Made by a program: the position numbers and the translations under genes
Part shown: positions 1-5,062 of the stretch, in pieces
Numbering within the stretch: position 1 is the first letter of the stretch
Layout: the number at the start of each line of letters is the position of its first letter
Notes under the pieces: generated by a model
Database searches by the model: none
Seen by the model: only the letters and a program-made list of their open reading frames with translations
Told to the model about the DNA's origin: nothing
Assembly (NCBI GenBank): GCA_011049385.1
Contig: DSBX01000027.1
Coordinates: 1 to 8,275 of the forward strand
Source: Caldifarciminota bacterium
GTDB taxonomy: Bacteria > Hydrothermota > Tepidihabitantia > Tepidihabitantales > Tepidihabitantaceae
DNA: 8,275 nucleotides
Reading direction: 5' to 3'

Positions 1-45
1 GCCGGCCGCGCCCTTGGAGCCACTGAGCAGAATGAGTGCGGGCTC

Positions 46-60
46 TCACGTCGGACGTGA
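46..60. repeat. Perfect 15-bp palindrome (6-bp arms, 3-bp centre)
   Basis: TCACGT-CGG-ACGTGA is an exact inverted repeat with 6-bp arms. It lies in non-coding sequence at the left edge. The size would suit a homodimeric regulator site or a small hairpin. No gene start is visible close by on either strand, so its target, if any, is unknown. Confidence 0.4.
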
Positions 61-108
61 ATCGGACCGGGAGGAGAGGAAAACCGCCGAAGGACGACAA
101 AGGAGAGG

Positions 109-372
109 AAGTGGTTGAGCGGTCAAGTGGTCCAGTGGTCAAGTGAAGGAACCGGAAGTAACCGCCGATGCTTCGCCCGAAGGGCGAGAGCCCGCACGCC
201 GATGGACGCCGATGGACGCGGAGCGGACGGATTCCTAAACCACGGAGACACTGAGCGGAGGGAGGTCCGGGCAGGATTGCAGATTGCAGAATGCAGACTG
301 CAAAGTGCAGAATGCAGGAGGAAGTAACCGCCGATGGACGCCGGGGGAGGGGAAGTGGTCAAGTGGTCCGAT
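109..372. repeat. Cluster of short intergenic repeat words
   Basis: Four repeat types are interleaved. (a) The word AAGTGGTC and near copies recur at 109-145 and again at 351-368. (b) GGAAGTAACCGCCGATG is an exact 17-bp direct repeat at 154-170 and 320-336, 166 bp apart. (c) The unit GATGGACGCC is tandem at 201-218 and seen again at 333-342. (d) A 7-8 bp TGCAGA-type unit is iterated five to six times at 277-317. A word reading like 'aaccacggagacactgag' sits at 238-255. Translations of words (d) and of the last one are familiar as spurious peptides in environmental genome annotations. The role is unknown; there is no transposase or terminal repeat. Confidence 0.7.
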
Positions 373-437
373 GAGGAGTGGTTACCGGTGTGTTCACATG
401 GCGGCCCTGGCGGTTCAGCTTCCGGTCTGCCGGTCGC

Positions 438-465
438 TTGCGTCCGCGCGTGGAGCGGCTATCTT
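438..465 (+). promoter_or_regulatory. Candidate promoter for GNAT gene, leaderless type
   Basis: A -35-like TTGCGT (438-443) and a -10-like TATCTT (460-465) are separated by 16 bp. The -10 ends 5 nt before the GTG at 471, so transcription would begin at or within a couple of bases of the start codon. No Shine-Dalgarno is seen before that GTG. The -35 is weak. The call rests mainly on the same geometry at the GT2 and receptor genes. Confidence 0.45.
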
Positions 466-470
466 TCCGA

Positions 471-971
471 GTGGATGATCTGCTGGTCCGCCCGGCGGAG
501 ATCGCCGATTATGACCGTATCTGCGAGTTGGCCGCGCAGATGGACCGGATGCACCGGGAGGTCCTGCCCGACCGGTTCCGAGAGCCGGACGGGCCGAACC
601 GGGCGCGCGATTATGTCGCGAGCCTGATTGCGGACCCGGACACTTTCCTGGTCGTGGCCGCGGTGCGCGGCACGGTGTCAGGCCTGATCAACTGCGGGTT
701 GGGACGGTCGCCCGAGGTGCCGGTGAAACGTTCTCGCCGATTCCTGAAGGTGCGCGGACTGGTGGTGGACGAGGCACGGCGGCGGCAGGGCGTCGGCGGC
801 GCTTTGCTCGACGCGGCGATGAACTGGGCGAAGGAACGCGGAGCCGAGGAGGTGCAACTCAGCGTCTACGAGTTCAACGATGCCGCGGCCGCGTTCTACC
901 GGAGCCGCGGTTTCGTGCCGCTGGACCGGCGCTTCGTCCGTTCGCTCGATGCGGCGCGGGGTGGCGGGTGA
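471..971 (+). CDS. GNAT-family N-acetyltransferase
   Basis: This is a 166-residue single-domain acetyltransferase that would move an acetyl group from acetyl-CoA to an amine; the substrate is not predictable. The N-terminus (VRPAEIADYDRICELA) is the usual GNAT beta1-alpha1. Motif A is V-R-G-L-V-V-D followed by RRRQGVGGAL (residues 103-112), the Q/R-x-x-G-x-G/A pyrophosphate loop of acetyl-CoA binding. Motif B carries N136 and the AFYRSRGF segment with Tyr143, the usual general-acid position. I chose GTG 471 because the fold starts immediately after it and a -10 lies 5 nt upstream. In-frame TTG 438 and GTG 450 are alternatives, and the frame stays open further upstream with unconvincing sequence. 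Its stop codon overlaps the next gene's start (GTGA, 968-971), so the two are probably translated together. Protein acetylation or antibiotic modification are both possible roles. Confidence 0.85.
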   Translation: MDDLLVRPAEIADYDRICELAAQMDRMHREVLPDRFREPDGPNRARDYVASLIADPDTFLVVAAVRGTVSGLINCGLGRSPEVPVKRSRRFLKVRGLVVDEARRRQGVGGALLDAAMNWAKERGAEEVQLSVYEFNDAAAAFYRSRGFVPLDRRFVRSLDAARGGG

Positions 972-1483
972 CGGCCGGCCGGAAGGTGGTGCCGACCGCG
1001 CTGGGCCGGGTCGTTATCGAGTGGCAGGACGGGCCGCGGGTGGTGCGCATTCTCCTGCCCGGCGAGGCGGGGACGGGACGGGCGTCGGGTCCGGGCCATC
1101 CGGCGGTTGACCGGCTGGCGCAGGATATCCAGCGCGCGCTTGCCGGCAGGCCGGTCGCTTTCGGGTCGGACCTGCTCGCGCTTGATTGGTGTCCGGCGTT
1201 CCAGCAGGCTGTGCTTCGGGCCACGGCGGTCATTCCGCGCGGCCGGGTCAGTACCTACGGCCGTCTTGCCGAGAAGCTGGGAAGACCGGGCGCGGCCCGG
1301 GCGGTCGGCAATGCGCTGGCCCGCAATCCGTTTCCGGTGGTGATTCCCTGCCACCGGGTCGTGCGCTCGGACGGCGGTATCGGCGGATTTGGCGGCGGCG
1401 TGGCGATGAAGCGCGCGTTGCTGGTGATGGAGGGCGTCGAAGTCGGCGCCGACGGCCGGGTGCGGCCCGAGTCTGCCTGCTGA
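968..1483 (+). CDS. ogt: O6-alkylguanine-DNA alkyltransferase (methylated-DNA--cysteine methyltransferase)
   Basis: This suicide DNA-repair protein takes the alkyl group from O6-alkylguanine or O4-alkylthymine onto its own cysteine. It is 171 residues, the usual length for a free-standing Ogt/AGT. The weakly conserved N-terminal domain (about 1-73) is followed by the DNA-binding domain starting near CPAFQQAVLRA. The active-site motif IPCHRVV has the acceptor Cys128. The segment RVSTYGRLA contains Tyr97 and GAARAVGNA contains Arg111. These match human AGT Cys145, Tyr114 and Arg128 with one constant offset of 17, so the catalytic core is complete. The helix-turn-helix and the C-terminal GGIGGFGGG...KRALLVMEG are present. 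The GTG start overlaps the GNAT stop by 4 nt, indicating translational coupling. There is no fused AraC or Ada domain, so it is a stand-alone repair enzyme. It converges with the GT2 gene, whose stop is 6 nt beyond its own. Confidence 0.96.
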   Translation: MTAGRKVVPTALGRVVIEWQDGPRVVRILLPGEAGTGRASGPGHPAVDRLAQDIQRALAGRPVAFGSDLLALDWCPAFQQAVLRATAVIPRGRVSTYGRLAEKLGRPGAARAVGNALARNPFPVVIPCHRVVRSDGGIGGFGGGVAMKRALLVMEGVEVGADGRVRPESAC

Positions 1484-1489
1484 GCGCGG

Positions 1490-2233
1490 TTACTTCCGGC
1501 CGGACCGCGGAGGTCGGCGGTCCGTCGCGAACCAGCGGCGGAAGCGGAGTTTGATGACGAGCCAGAACGCGGACCAGATTATCTTCTTCGACATCTTCGA
1601 GACCCCGGCCTGTCTTTCGGTGAAGACAATCGGCGTCTCGGTGAGCCGGAGTCCCTTGCGCCAGATGGCGAAGACGATTTCGATCTGGAACCCGTAACCC
1701 TGCTGTTTGAGCGCGTTGAGGTCAATGGCCTCGAGCGCGCGGCGGGAGTAACCCTTGAAGCCGGCGGTGAGGTCCCGGACCGGGCAGCCGGTGCCGAGCC
1801 GGGCGTAGATGGACGCGCCGTAGGAGAGGAGCAGGCGTTTCATCGGCCAGCGGACGATGCTGATGCCGTCGCAGTAGCGCGAGCCGATGACAAGGTCGTA
1901 GTCGCGCAGGAGCCGGAGCATCTCGGGCAGTTTCTCGGGCGGGTGTGAGAAGTCGGCGTCCATTTCGAACAGGTAGTCATAGCCGTGTTCGAGGCCCCAC
2001 TTGAAGCCGGCGATGTAGGCGGTGCCGAGCCCGAGCTTGCCCGGCCGGCGCATCAGGTGGACCCGGGGGTTGCCGCCGGTGATGGGCTCGACGATGTCGC
2101 CGGTGCCGTCGGGCGAGTTGTCGTCAATGACGAGGATTTCGATTTCCGGGGACTGGGCGAGCACAACCTCGATTATCCGGGCGATGTTCTCCTTCTCGTT
2201 GAAGGTCGGGATGCAGATAAGCGTACGCGCCAC
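1490..2233 (-). CDS. GT2 glycosyltransferase, polyprenol-phosphate mannose synthase (DPM1-like)
   Basis: This 247-residue GT-A enzyme is expected to move mannose from GDP-mannose to a polyprenyl phosphate at the inner face of the cytoplasmic membrane. Visible motifs are IPTFNEKENI (8-17), the nucleotide-binding VIDDNSPDGT (35-44), the RPGKLGLGTAY loop (63-73), and the metal-binding DAD with flanking residues (MDADFSHPP, 91-99). DLTAGFKGY and the late FTERQAGVSKMS block also fit the DPM1/Ppm1 family. There is no C-terminal GtrA-like membrane domain; only one amphipathic stretch near IWSAFWLVIKLRF could touch the membrane. That matches short DPM1-type enzymes. I chose GTG 2233 because homology begins there (residues ARTLICIP) and an excellent -35/-10 ends 5 nt upstream. 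The frame is open to 2371, but that extension overlaps the promoter and has no family match. Glucose rather than mannose as sugar cannot be excluded. Confidence 0.9.
   Translation of the reverse strand: MARTLICIPTFNEKENIARIIEVVLAQSPEIEILVIDDNSPDGTGDIVEPITGGNPRVHLMRRPGKLGLGTAYIAGFKWGLEHGYDYLFEMDADFSHPPEKLPEMLRLLRDYDLVIGSRYCDGISIVRWPMKRLLLSYGASIYARLGTGCPVRDLTAGFKGYSRRALEAIDLNALKQQGYGFQIEIVFAIWRKGLRLTETPIVFTERQAGVSKMSKKIIWSAFWLVIKLRFRRWFATDRRPPRSGRK
1501..1524. terminator. Stem-loop at the junction of two convergent genes
   Basis: CGGACCGC (1501-1508) and GCGGTCCG (1517-1524) form a perfect 8-bp stem with an 8-nt loop. It sits inside the last codons of the GT2 gene and just past the alkyltransferase stop. 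This position would suit a shared transcription end, but there is no T-run on either strand, so intrinsic termination is doubtful. It may just reflect GC-rich codons. Confidence 0.3.
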
Positions 2234-2238
2234 GAGGA

Positions 2239-2266
2239 ATGATATGGGACGTTCGTCCGAAGTCAA
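2239..2266 (-). promoter_or_regulatory. Promoter of the GT2 gene, leaderless geometry
   Basis: Reading the - strand, TTGACT (complement of 2261-2266) is followed after 16 bp by TATCAT (complement of 2239-2244), then 5 nt, then the GTG start at 2233. Both hexamers are close to the sigma70 consensus. No Shine-Dalgarno fits in the 5 nt between. The spacer holds a perfect palindrome, GGACG-TT-CGTCC (2247-2258), which could be an operator. Confidence 0.65.
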
Positions 2267-2324
2267 AGAGCAGAGGAGGCGGCCCGGCGACCGGTCGGCT
2301 TCGTCCCGAGGGAACCGGGTGGTC

Positions 2325-2352
2325 TTGCAGTCGGCCGGGGCACGGGTAGACT
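2325..2352 (+). promoter_or_regulatory. Promoter of the receptor gene, leaderless geometry
   Basis: TTGCAG (2325-2330), a 16-bp spacer and TAGACT (2347-2352) lie just before ATG 2358, with 5 nt (GGCGG) between the -10 and the start. GGCGG is a poor Shine-Dalgarno. The arrangement repeats that of the GT2 and GNAT genes. It is divergent from the GT2 promoter; the two -35 boxes are 58 bp apart. Confidence 0.5.
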
Positions 2353-2357
2353 GGCGG

Positions 2358-3473
2358 ATGCGATTCAGCAAGTCGGCATTGGTTCCATTGTTCCTCGCGG
2401 CCGCGAGCGCAGTTCTTCTCGCGGCCCAGACCGGCCGGTTGACCGGCAGGGTGCTCGACAGCCGGACCGGTCAGGGTCTGCCGGGCGCGAGCGTCGTCGT
2501 GGTCGGTACCGAGAAGGGCGCGGCCGCCGATGCGCACGGATTCTACATCGTGCTCGACCTGCCGGTGGGCCGCTACGACATCGAGGTGGCGATGGTCGGG
2601 TATCGCTCTCTGGCTTTGACCGACGTCCTGGTCGAGTCGGACCGGACGACGCGGCAGGACTTCCGTCTTGCCGAGACCGCGGTGCCGGTGCCGGGCGTGG
2701 TCGTGCGGGCCGAGCGGCCGATGGTGTCGAAGGAGGTGACCGCGGCCCGGTTCGCGGTCCAGCGTGACCGGATTGCCTGGCTGCCCGGAGACCGGCTCAG
2801 CCAGTTGCTGGTCTTCGCGCCCGGGGTGGCACGGACCGAATCGTCTTACCACGTCCGGGGCGGACGGGCGTCCGAGGTGGACTACCTGATTGACGGGGTG
2901 AGTGTCGTTGACCCGCTGACCGGCGAGTTCGGCATCGAGCTGGCCCGGGGCGTGGCCGACGAGGTCGTGTTCATGCCCGGCGGTTTCTCGGCCGAGTACG
3001 GCCGGGCGATGTCCGGCGTCATCAACATGATCACCGTCAACCCGGCGCAGGAGCTCAGGGCCTCGTACCGGGCCCGGACCGAGCGGTTCATGCCCCGGTA
3101 CTACGATTTCGGCTATGCCGACCAGGGTGTCCAGGTCCACCTGCCCGCAGGCGGCCGGGTGCGGACGGTGTTCAACGTCGGCGCGACGACGACCGACGAC
3201 TGGGACCCGCGGCTCTTCCCACTGCCGCACAAGAACCGGGCCGACTACTCGCTCTACGGCAAGCTGGTCGCCGAGCCGACCGGACAGTTGCGGCTGACCG
3301 CTTCGGCCGCGCTGGCTCGTTCCGGGTTCGATCGGTACAAGTCCGAGTGGGGGCTGATTCTCGACGACTACCGGTCCGACGAGCGCAGGGGAGACCTGCT
3401 TGTCGGTCGGTTGAGGTGCCCTTCCTGCCCAAGCGATATGTCAGCTACGCGAACGTTGACTATGCCCGGCTGA
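2358..3473 (+). pseudogene. TonB-dependent-receptor-like outer membrane protein, N-terminal part (frame broken near 3410)
   Basis: The reading frame encodes a signal peptide (residues 1-23: MRFSK, then a hydrophobic core, ending AAQ). Next come a carboxypeptidase-like regulatory beta-sandwich (about 26-107, GRVLDSRTGQGLPGASV through VAMVGYRSL) and a receptor plug (about 112-225). The plug shows YHVRGGRASEVDYLIDGVSV, FMPGGFSAEYGRAMSG and VINMIT. Early barrel strands follow (about 230-350, TTTDDWDPR, DYSLYGKLV). Up to about position 3408 the sequence looks like a normal receptor. After DLLVGRL the frame runs into unrelated residues (RCPSCPSDM...) and stops at 3473. The true C-terminal barrel continues in another frame, listed separately. 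Together only about 613 residues are present, whereas receptors of this plug/barrel type usually have 800-1000, so a central barrel segment seems lost. ATG 2358 is supported by the signal peptide; the frame upstream of it is the GT2 antisense. Cargo cannot be told. Confidence 0.85.
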
Positions 3474-4198
3474 CCGGGGCCGAGTTCATCGTCGAGGTGC
3501 GGCGGCCGTGGCTCGGGACCAGGCTCTCCTACACCCGGTCCTGGGCGTTCGGCACCAGTTCACACGCCAACCAGCATTATTACGATTTTCTGCTTCGGGG
3601 CGATACCGCGCCGATGGTCGAGTACCCGCTCGATTTCGACCAGCGCAACCGGTTCTTCCTCGAAATCGGCCTGACCCCGCCGGAACGGGCGACCGGCATC
3701 GGCTGGCTTGACCTTGCGCTCGACCGGAGTGCCCTGCACCTGCTCGGATACCTGGGGAACGGCTTCCCGTACACCGAGCCCCAGGAGAAGCGCGACCCGA
3801 AGACCTGGAACACCCGGCTCTCGCCCTGGCGGTCGAATGTGGACGCGGTGGCGACCAAGGGGTTCCGCTTCGGCCGCGTCGAACTCTCGTTCATTGCCGA
3901 ACTGCTCAACGTGCTCGACATCCGTGATATCCTCTACGTCTACCCGACTTCGGGCAAGCCCAACACCGACAACCAGGCGCCGAACCGGGCCGACCCGATG
4001 TTCTGGCGCACCGGCGAGAACGCGATGCGGTTCGGGGACCCGGACTATGACCCGCGGCGCGACCTGAACCACGATGGGTTCCTGACCCAGTACGAAGAGT
4101 ACTTTGCCACCTGGCGCTACCACCGGGCCTCGATAGACTGGGTCAACAACTACGGGCCGCCGCGCCGGGCCCGGCTCGGGTTCGAGATCGGCTGGTAG
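3410..4198 (+). pseudogene. TonB-dependent-receptor-like protein, C-terminal barrel part (second fragment)
   Basis: From about VEVPFLPKRYVSYANVDYARLTGAEF onward this frame encodes the last portion of an outer-membrane beta-barrel, about 262 residues. YVSYANVDYARLTGAEF is the typical late-barrel strand pair. It is followed by SYTRSWAFG, DFDQRNRFFLEIG and SFIAELLNVLDIRD, and the protein ends in ARLGFEIGW. The final aromatic residue is the usual outer-membrane insertion signal of the last strand. An EF-hand-like loop, DLNHDGFLTQYE (4061-4096), sits in a late extracellular loop or turn. The sequence before 3410 in this frame is not receptor-like, and no start codon with a ribosome site is evident. 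I therefore read it as the downstream half of the gene beginning at 2358. It is +2 relative to that frame. Codon use and GC content match the first half, so it decayed or was mis-joined recently. Confidence 0.8.
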
Positions 4199-4218
4199 CA
4201 GGGTCGGTGCCCGCCGGT

Positions 4219-4246
4219 TTGACCGCTCTGCGCGGTCGGGTATAAT
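4219..4246 (+). promoter_or_regulatory. Strong sigma70-type promoter with palindromic spacer
   Basis: TTGACC (4219-4224), a 16-bp spacer and a perfect TATAAT (4241-4246) form the best promoter in the window. The start point should fall near 4252-4254. A perfect inverted repeat, GACCGC-TCTGC-GCGGTC (4221-4237), overlaps the -35 and fills most of the spacer, a classic operator position. The same repeat lies 22 nt after the receptor stop, so it could also act as a weak terminator hairpin, but no T-run follows it. Confidence 0.7.
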
Positions 4247-4252
4247 GTTATC

Positions 4253-4440
4253 GTGTTCGCTGGACAGGAGGGAATCGCGGTTGACCTTACGGACGCAGGC
4301 GGTCGTACCGACTGTGCCTCTACTCGTTCTGTCCCCACGCGCGCTAATCGGGCGCGATGCGTGGTCGCAGTCGGCCTGAAGGACCGGCCGCAGGACAGGA
4401 TGCAGGAGCAGAAGGTACGTCTTTCCGCATCATAGCAGTC
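4253..4440 (+). ncRNA. Putative structured RNA or structured leader after a strong promoter
   Basis: The transcript expected from the 4219 promoter runs through about 200 nt without a convincing gene. It can fold strongly in its middle. CCGACTG (4308-4314) pairs perfectly with CAGTCGG (4368-4374). Inside, CCACGC-GCGC (4335-4344) pairs with GCGC and GCGTGG (4352-4355, 4359-4364) around a 7-nt loop, with a 3-nt bulge. An 18-nt one-sided loop separates the two helices. Weaker outer pairing is possible (ACCTT 4284-4288 with AAGGT 4412-4416). I compared it by eye with 6S, SRP, RNase P and tmRNA and recognised none of their signatures. The alternative is a leaderless 60-codon ORF, GTG 4253 to TAG 4435, whose residues look random. 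Confidence 0.35.
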
Positions 4441-4466
4441 GCGGTTCCGCAAGCAAGGGAGGAAGT

Positions 4467-4706
4467 ATGAATCGCTACCGTTCAAGACTGCGCGGCGCGG
4501 TCACCGGGCTCATCGGTACCTTCGGCGCGGTCCGGTGCCGGGAAGGGGAGCAGGACGACCGCGGTGATGTCCGTGCGCCGGGCCCGGTCACCCGGCTACC
4601 CGGCTACCCGAGCATGTTTCTCGAAGCGGCATCACGCTCGACGCGGTCCGTTATGCTTGACGTGTTGAGCGCGGAGTGTCGGCCAGTTCTATGCTTTCGA
4701 CAATGA
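4467..4706 (+). CDS. Doubtful 79-residue ORF with strong ribosome binding site
   Basis: I do not recognise this product. It has the clearest Shine-Dalgarno on the + strand: GGGAGG at 4457-4462, four bases before ATG 4467. It lies 31 bp after the putative structured RNA, downstream of the strong 4219 promoter. The first 25 codons use GC-ending triplets like the real genes. The predicted protein starts basic (MNRYRSRLRG) with a short mildly hydrophobic stretch (AVTGLIGTFGAV). Its middle is spelled by an 8-bp tandem repeat (4585-4608), and its last 56 bp are antisense to the end of hypA. It could be a small basic protein, the remnant of a longer one, or not translated at all. Confidence 0.3.
   Translation: MNRYRSRLRGAVTGLIGTFGAVRCREGEQDDRGDVRAPGPVTRLPGYPSMFLEAASRSTRSVMLDVLSAECRPVLCFRQ
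4585..4608. repeat. Three tandem 8-bp units
   Basis: CGGTCACC followed by two exact copies of CGGCTACC form a short tandem array just beyond hypA's 3' end. It resembles the intergenic word repeats at the left edge in style but not in sequence. No function can be assigned. Confidence 0.6.
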
Positions 4707-5007
4707 GTTCGCGGCCGGAGATGACCTCGGCCCCGGCGTTGCAGGCACAGATGTCGGCGAGTTCTGAGAACTCGCGGTTGCAGTGCGGACAGCGAAGGAC
4801 CAGCGGCACGGCGCGGAATTCCAGCGTCGCGTTCTCGGCCGGGGTGCCGGCCTTGAGCTGGTCGAAGTAGTGCTGGACGCAATCGGGCACCACGCCCGCC
4901 TCACGGCCGACGGCCAGGGTTATCCGGGTGATGCGGGACGCGTGTTCTCGCCCGGCCGCGGCCAGGACGAGGTTGAGCATGCTCCGGGTGATGGCGGCTT
5001 CGTGCAA
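4651..5007 (-). CDS. hypA: Hydrogenase/urease nickel-insertion protein HypA
   Basis: HypA is a small cytoplasmic metallochaperone that binds nickel at its N-terminus and, with HypB, delivers it to [NiFe]-hydrogenase (or urease) large subunits. The protein is 118 residues, the usual size. It begins MHE, with the invariant Ni-ligand His2 and Glu3, followed by the family's AxxRSMLNLVL helix. The zinc domain shows CPHC (Cys73, Cys76) and then CAC (Cys87, Cys89). Most family members have CxxC-x12/13-CxxC, while this one has CxxC-x10-CxC. The TTG at 5005-5007 must be the start, because the His has to be residue 2 and a stop lies 14 codons upstream in frame without a better start between. There is no evident Shine-Dalgarno. 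It follows the DUF2723 gene by 55 bp on the same strand and may be read from the same transcript. No hydrogenase subunit or other hyp gene is in the window. Confidence 0.92.
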   Translation of the reverse strand: MHEAAITRSMLNLVLAAAGREHASRITRITLAVGREAGVVPDCVQHYFDQLKAGTPAENATLEFRAVPLVLRCPHCNREFSELADICACNAGAEVISGRELIVESIELADTPRSTRQA

Positions 5008-5045
5008 GATATGAGTCGGCCCGGGATTCAGGACGAGTGGGCCCT

Positions 5046-5058
5046 AAGCCCCGGGCTT
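5046..5058. other. Small hairpin between DUF2723 gene and hypA
   Basis: AAGCC-CCG-GGCTT is a perfect 5-bp inverted repeat with a 3-nt loop in the 55-bp gap. It lies right after the DUF2723 stop codon when read on the - strand. It is too short and lacks a T-run, so it is probably not a real terminator. It may attenuate read-through or occlude hypA translation. Confidence 0.2.
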
Positions 5059-5062
5059 GTTC

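Larger units (their letters stand above)
1..437. other. Non-coding repeat-bearing region at left edge
   Basis: No reading frame here looks like a protein. The short ORFs on both strands are low-complexity translations of repeats. The stretch contains the 46-60 palindrome, a hairpin at 173-187 (TCGCCC-GAA-GGGCGA), and several families of short direct or tandem repeats listed separately. The far left edge (1-45) could be the flank of a gene outside the window, but nothing recognisable extends into it. Confidence 0.6.

Noticed and set aside
109..372. CRISPR array or insertion-sequence end
   Set aside because: Repeat units are of several kinds and lengths with no regular spacers, and there is no cas gene, transposase or terminal inverted repeat.
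2022..2357. N-terminal extension of the receptor frame
   Set aside because: This stretch is antisense to the start of the GT2 gene and precedes a clear signal peptide at 2358.
2234..2371. N-terminal extension of the GT2 frame to 2371
   Set aside because: The extra 46 residues match nothing in the family and cover the promoter; the GT2 fold begins at 2233.
2124..3230. 368-residue ORF on the - strand opposite the receptor gene
   Set aside because: It is the antisense of a clear receptor plug domain. The sequence is rich in His, Arg, Pro and Gly with no domain, as expected for a shadow frame in GC-rich DNA.
4221..4237. Intrinsic terminator of the receptor gene
   Set aside because: The hairpin is good, but it is followed by GGGTATAAT rather than a T-run and lies inside a promoter, so an operator role is at least as likely.
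4253..4440. 6S, SRP, RNase P or tmRNA gene after the strong promoter
   Set aside because: The hallmark sequences of these RNAs are not visible. 6S would need long outer closing pairs, and the flanks here pair poorly.
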